The notes below the pieces were generated by a model that saw only the letters and a program-made list of their open reading frames with translations, had not been told where the DNA came from and did not search any database. From Bacteroidetes bacterium UBA1860 (GTDB taxonomy: Bacteria > Bacteroidota > Rhodothermia > Balneolales > Balneolaceae): a DNA stretch of 16,275 bases. The position numbers and the translations under genes are program-made. The DNA is taken from NCBI GenBank assembly GCA_002338335.1, contig DDIC01000072.1, forward strand, positions 15,183 through 31,457. Reading direction: 5' to 3'. Shown here piece by piece: positions 1-6,777 of this stretch (the first letter of the stretch is position 1; each line of letters begins with the position of its first letter).

Positions 1-1308
1 GGCCGCCGCAACGGCTTGATGAGTCTCTGCAAGCTCAAATGCTTGAAGCGCCCGTGTGTACTCGCCATTGGCAAAGTACACTTCCCCCAACAAGGTCAAT
101 ACATCACCTGGTCGCTTCAGCGCGTCAATGTCTTGAGCTAACTCCCTCAACAAGTCAATCGCCTCCCCAAAGCGACCCCGTTCAAACAATACCACTGCGT
201 ACTCATATGTCGCCTCTTCAACAAATACCCCCTCCTGAAACCGTTCTTGAAACTCAACAAAGTGTTCAATGGATAGATCTAAACGATTGGCAAGCTTATG
301 ATTAACTGCTGTGTAATAGAGAGCTTTTTGAGCAAGTTCATCTTCACCCCCTGAAGCCTCCCCAAAGGACCTTGCCGCCCAATGGTAGATTCCTTGATAA
401 TGATATACCCACCCCAATCCGTAATGAGACATACGCTCCTCGGGTGTTCCTTTGGTCAGATTAATGGCTTGCAGATAGTAGCGTACCGCCTCATCATACC
501 GCTGCAAAGCTTTGTAACTCTCCGCCGCGAGATAGACTGCTTTATGCTCCGCCTCTCCTTCTACATAAGGCAATGCATCCAAAAAGGCCTGAGCGGCTTG
601 CTCAAACTGTCGCTCTTGATAGTACGATTCCCCCAATGCTGTCCCAATGCGACGCGTCATGGGGTGAAAAGGATTTGCCTCTCGGAGTTGTTCGAATGTT
701 TCGGCCGACTTGTCGTAGGCTTGATTTTCTAAGTAGAGACGTCCTGCAGAATAGTAGGCTTCTGGTGCTTGGGGTTGCTCAGGCGTTCGTTGAGTTAACT
801 CCAAGAAGGATGCAAGAGAACGGTCTAAATCACCCGCCTCAAGCGCGGTTTCAGCTTCCCAGTACAACACTCTTGCCAACTGTGCTTGATCCACTCGACT
901 CTGCTTTGCCATCGTGAAATACTCCCGAGCTTTTTCGGGTCGGTTTGAATCCCAGTAATAGTGCCCAACGGTTTCGTACAGCTGGCGTGCCATGGCACCA
1001 TGCGGAAACGCCTCCCCGTACTCCATGGCCAACGGATCAACTTGCTCTGGTTGGGTCTCAAGGGTCAGACGAATGCGATGGATCCATGCAGACTCTTTGA
1101 GGGAGGCCTCAGCCTCAGGATGCTCACATAGGGTTTCAAAGCTCGATAGCGCCTCCATCCATAGACCTTGATGCATTGCCTCCACTGCAGACTGATAGAG
1201 TTGGACGGCATCCGTTGGGTCAGAATTTGTTCCACTAGCGAATGCTTTAGAGAACAACAGCAAACAGATCAAACCAGCTAGAGAAATGAAACGTGCTAGC
1301 CGATTCAC
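1..1308 (-). CDS. Secreted tetratricopeptide-repeat protein (partial, runs off left edge)
   Basis: The frame stays open for 436 codons from 1308 to base 1, so the C-terminus lies outside the window. The start is GTG at 1308-1306, which overlaps the TGA of the upstream gene as GTGA. No ATG lies near the N-terminus, and this start gives a good signal peptide: MNRLAR, a hydrophobic run LAGLICLLLF, then a likely cut after residue 24 (SKAFA-S). The rest is at least eight TPR units, for example around residues 147-176, 187-215, 223-247, 259-283, 296-318, 333-358, 371-393 and 407-430, with the usual pattern of small residues, aromatics and A-x-x-x-F (such as YFANGEYTRALQAFELAE). TPR arrays are protein-interaction scaffolds; with a signal peptide this one should act in the periplasm, perhaps in envelope assembly as BamD- or YbgF-like proteins do. 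That role is inference only. It is last visible gene of the hflX run. Confidence 0.88.
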   Translation of the reverse strand, partial: MNRLARFISLAGLICLLLFSKAFASGTNSDPTDAVQLYQSAVEAMHQGLWMEALSSFETLCEHPEAEASLKESAWIHRIRLTLETQPEQVDPLAMEYGEAFPHGAMARQLYETVGHYYWDSNRPEKAREYFTMAKQSRVDQAQLARVLYWEAETALEAGDLDRSLASFLELTQRTPEQPQAPEAYYSAGRLYLENQAYDKSAETFEQLREANPFHPMTRRIGTALGESYYQERQFEQAAQAFLDALPYVEGEAEHKAVYLAAESYKALQRYDEAVRYYLQAINLTKGTPEERMSHYGLGWVYHYQGIYHWAARSFGEASGGEDELAQKALYYTAVNHKLANRLDLSIEHFVEFQERFQEGVFVEEATYEYAVVLFERGRFGEAIDLLRELAQDIDALKRPGDVLTLLGEVYFANGEYTRALQAFELAETHQAVAAA

Positions 1309-1829
1309 GAACCGAGATAATGCAGTAAATGATCCAGGTTTAGCTCTAGCTCATTGTCGGATGGATCCGTTGAGCAGACAGGGTAATGCCCTTTTTGGCG
1401 AAGTCCATTAAAAAAGGGTTCCCAAGCTTGATCCGTCTCACCAACAACTACAAAGCATCCGTGAAGCGATTCTGGCGTTGCTTGAGGGGGTTCAATAAAG
1501 TAAACCACACGCAGTTGGACACGCTCGATACTAGCCAATAACGCTAAATCGGCATGACATTGAGCACGATCCTGAGTTTCGACACAAAAGACTTGTGGAA
1601 TCCCCTCCTTTATCCCCGCATGAGAAAACATCCACCCAAAAAGATCTTCCCGGCGTAACTGGCCTTGTGAAAGACCTGTCTCATCATCGACCACATGCAG
1701 AACCGTTGCACCCGATTGTATGAAAAGTCGACTTAGCTCCCAGACATCTTTGCTCGAAGATACAATAGGGCCCTGATCCGTAGAATCGTTACCCAAGTGT
1801 TCCATCAATAAAGATATTGCTGAGATCAT
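1305..1829 (-). CDS. Hypothetical protein, 174 aa, in hflX operon
   Basis: I do not recognise this protein. It starts with ATG at 1829, 16 nt after the hflX stop, and its TGA overlaps the GTG start of the TPR gene by 4 nt, so it is very likely translated from the same mRNA as both neighbours. There is no signal peptide and no membrane segment. Hydrophobic strands alternate with predicted helices (GATVLHVVDDE near residue 40, VQLRVVYFIE near 103, GCFVVVGE near 123), which suggests a small cytoplasmic alpha/beta fold. The C-terminus is leucine- and acid-rich (NELELNLDHLLHYLGS). No catalytic motif could be named. Codon use and the tight junctions support a real gene; the function is unknown. Confidence 0.8.
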   Translation of the reverse strand: MISAISLLMEHLGNDSTDQGPIVSSSKDVWELSRLFIQSGATVLHVVDDETGLSQGQLRREDLFGWMFSHAGIKEGIPQVFCVETQDRAQCHADLALLASIERVQLRVVYFIEPPQATPESLHGCFVVVGETDQAWEPFFNGLRQKGHYPVCSTDPSDNELELNLDHLLHYLGS

Positions 1830-1845
1830 GAGGTTAAGCTGTCAC

Positions 1846-3180
1846 TTATGAGTGAACTTCGACCATGGGTTGAAGACGCCCTTCGGAGTCAAAAACGTTG
1901 AGTTGGCCATTATATTTCTTAGAGAGGCCTTTCAGGATATCAGCCGACGTTCGACCCGATATCTGAATACTTGTTTCATCATAACATTCGTTTTCAATAA
2001 CTGCAAGACTTCGTAGTGATGAAACCACAGAAAAATCTGTAATTGGCAAGGTAAGATCAAACTCAAGAAAATCTTCTTCTAGGCGATTTTCTACGGTTTG
2101 TCGCAGACGATCCAAGCCCATATGTCGTGCAGCAGACACATAAACAGCTTGTGGGTATTGCTGCTTGCATTCCAATAACTGCTCTGGTGTGGCTTGATCA
2201 ATCTTGTTGAACACCCATTGCACTGGTGTATTTGACGCCCCTAGTTCCTGCAGCGTTGACTCAACAGCCTCAATTTGCTCCTGAGTCATGGGTGAAGATG
2301 CATCAACCACATGCAAAAGCAAATCCGCATCCTTCACCTCTTCAAGTGTCGACTTAAAGCTCTCTACTAAATGGTGTGGGAGTTTTCGAATAAAGCCCAC
2401 TGTGTCGGAGAGCAATACCGTACGGTTGGGAAGTTCCCAACGCCTAACTGTGGAGTCTAGTGTGGCAAAAAGTCGATCCTCTGCCAACACATCTGTATGG
2501 GTAAGAGCGTTTAAAAGTGTCGACTTGCCCGCATTGGTATACCCAACAATCGCAACTTGCATGGTAGACGAGCGACGTTTACGGCGAGTTGCGCGTTGTT
2601 TATCAATTTTTTTGAGCGTCTCTTTGAGCGTCGCAATCCTTTGCCCGATGATGCGTCGATCGGTTTCAATTTGAGTCTCACCAGGACCCTTGGTGCCAAT
2701 TCCACCACTTTGACGGGACAAGTGAGTCCAAAAGCGGGTTAGTCGAGGAAGGATGTACCGTAATTGAGCAAGCTCGACTTGAGTTTTGGCTGCATTTGTT
2801 CGGGCACGACTCGCAAAAATATCCAGAATAAGTCCCGTTCGGTCTAACACTTTTCGCTTGGTCATTTTTTCGATGGTTCTGAGCTGAGTACCCGTGAGCT
2901 CGTCATCAAAAATGATCAAATCACACTTCTTAGCAGCACTATCTTCGGTAATTTCCTGAAGTTTTCCCTTACCGATATAACTTGAGGGCTCGGGATGATC
3001 TCGATGTTGCAAGTGACGTCCCACTTCAATCGCACCTGCCGTATCGGCAAGCCTTGCAAGTTCGTTTAAATGCTCCGTTGCCTCATGGGTCGTTAACTCT
3101 TGCGTGACCAACCCAACAAGCAAGGCTTTTTCCTTTTTGGATGGACTACGTCGAATGGAATCTGGGTGAGAAAAACTCAA
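1846..3180 (-). CDS. hflX: GTPase HflX
   Basis: HflX is a translational GTPase that binds the 50S subunit and splits stalled ribosomes, mainly under stress. The 444-residue protein has the family layout: an N-terminal HflX domain with the glycine-rich loop YIGKGKL (about 68-74), RYILPRL (141-147), the linker SGGIGTKGPGETQIETDRR (about 158-176), then the G domain. G1 is GYTNAGKS (213-220), switch I TLDSTVRR (240-247), G3 DTVG (259-262), G4 NKID (325-328) and G5 SAA (349-351). The start must be non-ATG: TTG at 3180-3178 is the only usual start between an in-frame TAA at 3186-3184 and the conserved region, and the next in-frame Met is residue 105. TTGA overlaps the stop of the upstream membrane-protein gene, suggesting coupled translation. 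All GTPase motifs are intact, so the protein should be active. Confidence 0.97.
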   Translation of the reverse strand: MSFSHPDSIRRSPSKKEKALLVGLVTQELTTHEATEHLNELARLADTAGAIEVGRHLQHRDHPEPSSYIGKGKLQEITEDSAAKKCDLIIFDDELTGTQLRTIEKMTKRKVLDRTGLILDIFASRARTNAAKTQVELAQLRYILPRLTRFWTHLSRQSGGIGTKGPGETQIETDRRIIGQRIATLKETLKKIDKQRATRRKRRSSTMQVAIVGYTNAGKSTLLNALTHTDVLAEDRLFATLDSTVRRWELPNRTVLLSDTVGFIRKLPHHLVESFKSTLEEVKDADLLLHVVDASSPMTQEQIEAVESTLQELGASNTPVQWVFNKIDQATPEQLLECKQQYPQAVYVSAARHMGLDRLRQTVENRLEEDFLEFDLTLPITDFSVVSSLRSLAVIENECYDETSIQISGRTSADILKGLSKKYNGQLNVFDSEGRLQPMVEVHS

Positions 3181-3770
3181 TCGTTATCAACCAACTTTAC
3201 AGAGTTCGATTCTGGGGTTTCTGCCCATGCTAGCGAAGAGAGTCTCCGAGTTACAAGCGTCTGGAAGGGTGCTACATGGCTACCCGGAACAAAAAGCTCT
3301 ACTCTCATCAGAGGCCCAGATAATGTGCCCTTGATATTCACCGCTTGATAGAAGAATGTATAATGGACACCGTTTGCTCGTTCCTCTGTAGAATAATCCA
3401 CAATTTGAGTCCAATGAACTGTTTGCGCAGGCTCATTGACGTTTTTTACAATTCCAGTATTTGTGATAATTCGTCGCGATGCCATCACACTCACCACAAA
3501 CCAGTTCACCCCAATCCACGACAATCCAATGACGGTAGAGTACAAATGAGTCTGTTGCTGCCAGACCGCTAGACTTGTTACAAGCGCCATCATGAGCAGG
3601 AATACGGAAGAAAAAACAGGATAACCCAGCATACGACCTCCGTTCCAAGCTAGACGTACTTGGCGAAGACGAAGGATATTGCCCACGCTATACGCGCTTA
3701 TGATGGGCGTAGCCACCGCAAAAAACCCCAAAATCCAGTGAAAAAGTACAGTTGTAACGGTTTCGATCAT
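3177..3770 (-). CDS. Membrane protein of unknown family, three N-terminal helices plus soluble C-terminal domain
   Basis: First gene of the hflX run, 197 aa, starting with ATG at 3770. Three hydrophobic segments are visible at about residues 7-30, 50-70 and 76-97, and then a polar domain of about 95 residues (roughly 100-190) rich in beta-strand-like stretches: TVHWTQIVDYSTEE, VHYTFFYQAVNIKG, MRVELFVPGSH. A membrane anchor followed by a small beta domain with a W-x-x-I near its start resembles bacterial PH-like (bPH) membrane proteins, but this is a visual resemblance, not an identification. The stop codon TGA overlaps the hflX TTG start by 4 nt, so the two are probably made together. Function unknown; an envelope or membrane-linked partner in the same stress response as HflX is possible. 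Confidence 0.8.
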   Translation of the reverse strand: MIETVTTVLFHWILGFFAVATPIISAYSVGNILRLRQVRLAWNGGRMLGYPVFSSVFLLMMALVTSLAVWQQQTHLYSTVIGLSWIGVNWFVVSVMASRRIITNTGIVKNVNEPAQTVHWTQIVDYSTEERANGVHYTFFYQAVNIKGTLSGPLMRVELFVPGSHVAPFQTLVTRRLSSLAWAETPESNSVKLVDND

Positions 3771-3775
3771 CCAGT

Positions 3776-3801
3776 ATAGTTTACTATGAGCATCAAATAT
3801 A
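3776..3801 (-). promoter_or_regulatory. Possible Bacteroidota-type -7 element and short palindrome upstream of the hflX run
   Basis: Read on the minus strand, 3801-3794 is TATATTTG, an exact fit to the TAnnTTTG -7 box known for the primary sigma factor of Bacteroides and Flavobacterium. It would place transcription start about 15-20 nt before the ATG at 3770. I see no matching TTTG/TTG -33 box at the expected distance. Between the box and the start, 3776-3787 holds a small palindrome ATAGT-TT-ACTAT. On the plus strand TATAAT lies at 3798-3803, overlapping the same bases. Motifs this short can occur by chance in an AT-rich gap. Confidence 0.3.
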
Positions 3802-3820
3802 ATGCTAGGTAAGGAAGTTG

Positions 3821-3837
3821 CGTTCTTTCATAGAACG
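3821..3837. promoter_or_regulatory. Inverted repeat CGTTCT-n5-AGAACG in divergent promoter region
   Basis: A perfect 6-bp inverted repeat with a 5-nt spacer (TTCAT) lies in the 94-nt gap between the divergent hflX run and the large lipoprotein gene, ending 27 nt before the lipoprotein ATG at 3865. No T-tract follows, so it is not an intrinsic terminator. An operator for a dimeric regulator acting on one or both promoters is the natural reading, but arms this short could also arise by chance. Confidence 0.3.
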
Positions 3838-3864
3838 AATCAAGAGACACAATAGTATATTTAC

Positions 3865-6777
3865 ATGATGAATCCACTACGTTCCCTGCCAACCTTGGCA
3901 CTTTTCTTTTTGACGGTTCAAGCGTGTTCACCTACACAAGAAGCTCGCTACTCCATGCTCCCTTCGGCCTGGGCACCATGGACAGAAGGTCTGCCCCAAC
4001 AAACCATGGCACATCTGACAATTTCGTCAGAAGCGGACGTATTTGTGGGAGAGCCTTGGTCAGAGCCTGCTGCATTTTTTTGGGAGGGTCTTCCTTCTGA
4101 ACGGTGGGTTCAGGGAGATAATCACCCCTTAGCTGAAGTAGCACAACTAAATCTAAGGCCCGAAGGAATTGCGATTTTGGCACTATCCCCTGAGCATCAA
4201 GTGCCTGTTTGGTATGTTGAAGACCTCACGCTAGACCAACTCCAAGCAGAGCTCTCAACCCCCATCGAAGCACTTTATGAATTTGGCTCCCGTACCATGC
4301 ATGTGATTGCAACAGAGGAGACCTTTGCACGGTTTACAGGAGATATAGCTCAGGATGCTCTTTTCATGGTAGAGTTTGGACGATGGACACTCTTATCTAC
4401 CCATAGCCAGGCTCTTGAATGGACGGTGGGAGCTTTCACCAAAACCCACCCAAGAGTCTCTTTTGAAGAATCCAGTGACGTATCTACGGGGGGAATCTAT
4501 TCCTTTGAAGCGTGGAGTGCATGGCTTGCAGGGATGGTGGATTATGTTCATCGCCCCTTGATGGCGGGAGTCACGGATCAACTCGGCCACTGGGTACTGG
4601 ACCGACACGCGACTCAAGATCATGAGCGCGACGCAGAAGACACGGGGATCATTCATTTACGAGGTCACTATCAAGGGGGAAGCTTTTCTCAAGGAATGGG
4701 TCAAGATCTCGACAAGCGTTCACCGAGCTATGTAGAGGGTATACAAACTGACTCGTCGATAGGCTCTTCAGCGTGGCTTGCATCGATGATTCACCATCCA
4801 GGATTCACCCCATCACTCCATCAATTCGTCCCCGAAGATGCTGCTGGTTTTGCCATTGCACATGCCCCTATCATGGAAACCGCACGTTGGGCTTCTTGGC
4901 TTGGTAATCAGAAATCCTCTGCTGGGCTTCCCCTCGACTCCACACTCCTGGAGATTGCTCCTTTACTGGACCGTGCGCGCGAAGATCTTCGATCAGAAAC
5001 TGGTCTGATTTTGTTTTCCGAATCTGGACTTGATGGTTCTAGTGAATGGGTTCATCTCCGGGGGATTGAACGTCCCAACCGTGTAGAAGAACTCTTTGAA
5101 GAACTCGTGGATAAAACGTTGGCTGATCGTGAGGGAGGGCTCTATGTATTTGAGCGAGGTTGGCCTGTTGTGTGGCTTGGAGCTCAGCCTGCACTGCAAT
5201 CCATGATTCAAAAAGGCGTTGCGCCGGCCTCTTTTTCTCAGCGGCTTTGGATTAGAATCACAAATGACGCCATCATTATGGCAAATAGACCAGGATTGGT
5301 TCAGTCCATCCCAACACGCACATCCGGACGTTTACTAGGAGAATGGGCAGTGCAAGAGAGTGGAGAAGAGCCTCAAAACGTGACTTTCATAGCAGGAGGT
5401 CGATTTGACGACTTGAATCGATTTATCCGTCCGTGGCAACGAGAACTTTCCAGGTCATTACCCACGGGGTGGCTTCGTCAAGAACGGTTTTTATGGATTG
5501 GCAAGCCCACAGACGAAGCTGATGGGCTTGGGGATTCACGAGGCGAATCACAAGAGGGGACAGGTTCACAAGAGGGGAGTTTGGCTCAGCCCCAAGAGTG
5601 GGAAGTCATGATAGAGATGTCGGAAGATCAAGATAGAGGATGGGAAAATCGATGGCTATATCCATTATCACGGACCGCATTAACCCATGCTCCAAGCTTG
5701 CTCAATATTGGCGGATCGGGTAGGCTTGAGGTCCTGTATAGTACCAAGGGTGGCGCGGTAGGAATGTTGGCATCAGATGGAACGCAATTACTCCAGCTTT
5801 CGACAGGTGTGGATGCCCCCATTGGGTCACCAATAACCTATGACTGGTATGGAACACAACAAGAAATCATTTTCCAGGCAGCTGGTAGGCGGATCTATGC
5901 TTGGGATCCAAGTGGTCGTTTATTGCCAAGCTTTCCACTCCAACTCGAAGAGGAGATCACAACGCCATTAACTATAGGAGACGTCGATGGTAATGGGCTT
6001 CCAGATCTACTGCTTGGGACGGGTGACGGACAAGTTTGGGTGTTGGATGGACGAGGAAATCCACTTCCTGGCTGGCCACAGCAAGTCTTGAGCACTCAAC
6101 GTGAACCTATTCATTTGATTCCTGGGTCCGGTGGCGCTTCATCGTCTGTTATGACCGTGAACGAAAACGCCCTCTATGTATGGGATCGTCAAGGGGAGTC
6201 ACCTCCAGAGTATCCCAGCTTTGCAGCCGCACCCTATACAGGGGGAGCGTGGGTTGATCTATCAAAGGATGAGGTGATGCTATCATCGCTGAATGGTCAG
6301 GTTTTTCGGTATGCTATTGAATATGAAGGGCTGCCCTCACCCTCTTTGGCCATCATGGATACCCTCCAAATTGTAGAGGAGTCAAGGCAAGGAACCCTCC
6401 TGCCCTCCATCTCATCCATCGGCCCATACACCGCCTTGACCACAAATTTTGGGTATGTGTTCGTTCACAATCAACGCCTTGACACACTCTATACCACTCG
6501 AATGCCGGGGAATGCGTCCGTTGATGGAGCGGCAACTCTACTTGAATGGGAAGGTCAGTCCGTCGTTGTGGCAGCAACAGAGTCTGGGCAAGCTTCTGTG
6601 TGGTCCCTTCCTGAGCTAAGAAGATTAGATATTTTACCTCCTGGACGCATCGAGAGTTTCACTTTTGGGGATGTCGAGCAAGATGGTGACCTAGAATGGA
6701 TTGCAAAAACCACTGCTGGGATACAAACCTGGACGATTTATCCGCCAGTCATCAATCTGCCCGAGGCGGAACTCTAA
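3865..6777 (+). CDS. Large lipoprotein with C-terminal FG-GAP/propeller-like region
   Basis: Encodes 970 aa starting at a tandem ATGATG. The N-terminus MMNPLRSLPTLALFFLTVQAC is a lipoprotein signal with a probable lipidated Cys21. Residues about 25-550 form a region I do not recognise, in which segments such as ALFMVEFGRWTLLSTHSQ and LWIRITNDAIIMANRPG look alike in pattern (a strand, then 'held as a score' style beta pairs); a distant DUF3352-like fold is possible but unproven. A low-complexity linker follows (about 553-575). From about 605 to the end are beta-propeller-type repeats: IGGSGRLEVLYST, then a clear FG-GAP calcium loop D706-x-D708-x-N710-x-x-x-D714 in GDVDGNGLPDLLLG, and a second related loop at 935-944 (GDVEQDGDLE). 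Such propellers bind ligands or partner proteins outside the cell or in the periplasm. It stands alone on the plus strand and its stop overlaps that of the convergent gene. The role is unknown. Confidence 0.9.
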   Translation: MMNPLRSLPTLALFFLTVQACSPTQEARYSMLPSAWAPWTEGLPQQTMAHLTISSEADVFVGEPWSEPAAFFWEGLPSERWVQGDNHPLAEVAQLNLRPEGIAILALSPEHQVPVWYVEDLTLDQLQAELSTPIEALYEFGSRTMHVIATEETFARFTGDIAQDALFMVEFGRWTLLSTHSQALEWTVGAFTKTHPRVSFEESSDVSTGGIYSFEAWSAWLAGMVDYVHRPLMAGVTDQLGHWVLDRHATQDHERDAEDTGIIHLRGHYQGGSFSQGMGQDLDKRSPSYVEGIQTDSSIGSSAWLASMIHHPGFTPSLHQFVPEDAAGFAIAHAPIMETARWASWLGNQKSSAGLPLDSTLLEIAPLLDRAREDLRSETGLILFSESGLDGSSEWVHLRGIERPNRVEELFEELVDKTLADREGGLYVFERGWPVVWLGAQPALQSMIQKGVAPASFSQRLWIRITNDAIIMANRPGLVQSIPTRTSGRLLGEWAVQESGEEPQNVTFIAGGRFDDLNRFIRPWQRELSRSLPTGWLRQERFLWIGKPTDEADGLGDSRGESQEGTGSQEGSLAQPQEWEVMIEMSEDQDRGWENRWLYPLSRTALTHAPSLLNIGGSGRLEVLYSTKGGAVGMLASDGTQLLQLSTGVDAPIGSPITYDWYGTQQEIIFQAAGRRIYAWDPSGRLLPSFPLQLEEEITTPLTIGDVDGNGLPDLLLGTGDGQVWVLDGRGNPLPGWPQQVLSTQREPIHLIPGSGGASSSVMTVNENALYVWDRQGESPPEYPSFAAAPYTGGAWVDLSKDEVMLSSLNGQVFRYAIEYEGLPSPSLAIMDTLQIVEESRQGTLLPSISSIGPYTALTTNFGYVFVHNQRLDTLYTTRMPGNASVDGAATLLEWEGQSVVVAATESGQASVWSLPELRRLDILPPGRIESFTFGDVEQDGDLEWIAKTTAGIQTWTIYPPVINLPEAEL
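5534..5580 (+). repeat. Short in-frame tandem repeat encoding the lipoprotein linker
   Basis: The 13-mer TCACAAGAGGGGA occurs at 5548-5560 and again at 5566-5578, an 18-nt period, with a degenerate third copy (TTCACGAGG) starting at 5535. The period is six codons, so the frame is kept; it encodes DSRGE, SQEGTG, SQEGSL, a flexible polar linker between the N-terminal region and the propeller. This looks like slippage-type expansion that could vary in copy number between strains. Confidence 0.6.

Noticed and set aside
39..1061. Several open frames on both strands in the first kilobase (plus 39-305, 382-732, 573-917; minus 825-1061)
   Set aside because: The minus-strand frame from GTG 1308 is open for 436 codons with a signal peptide and regular TPR repeats; the others are shadows of it.
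2288..2674. 128-codon open frame on the plus strand inside hflX
   Set aside because: It is antisense to the G-domain of a clearly real gene, serine- and arginine-rich, and has no recognisable content.
6741..6770. Inverted repeat TCCGCC ... GGCGGA near the convergent stops, considered as a bidirectional terminator
   Set aside because: The arms are perfect but only 6 bp, the loop is 18 nt, and no T-tract follows on either strand.
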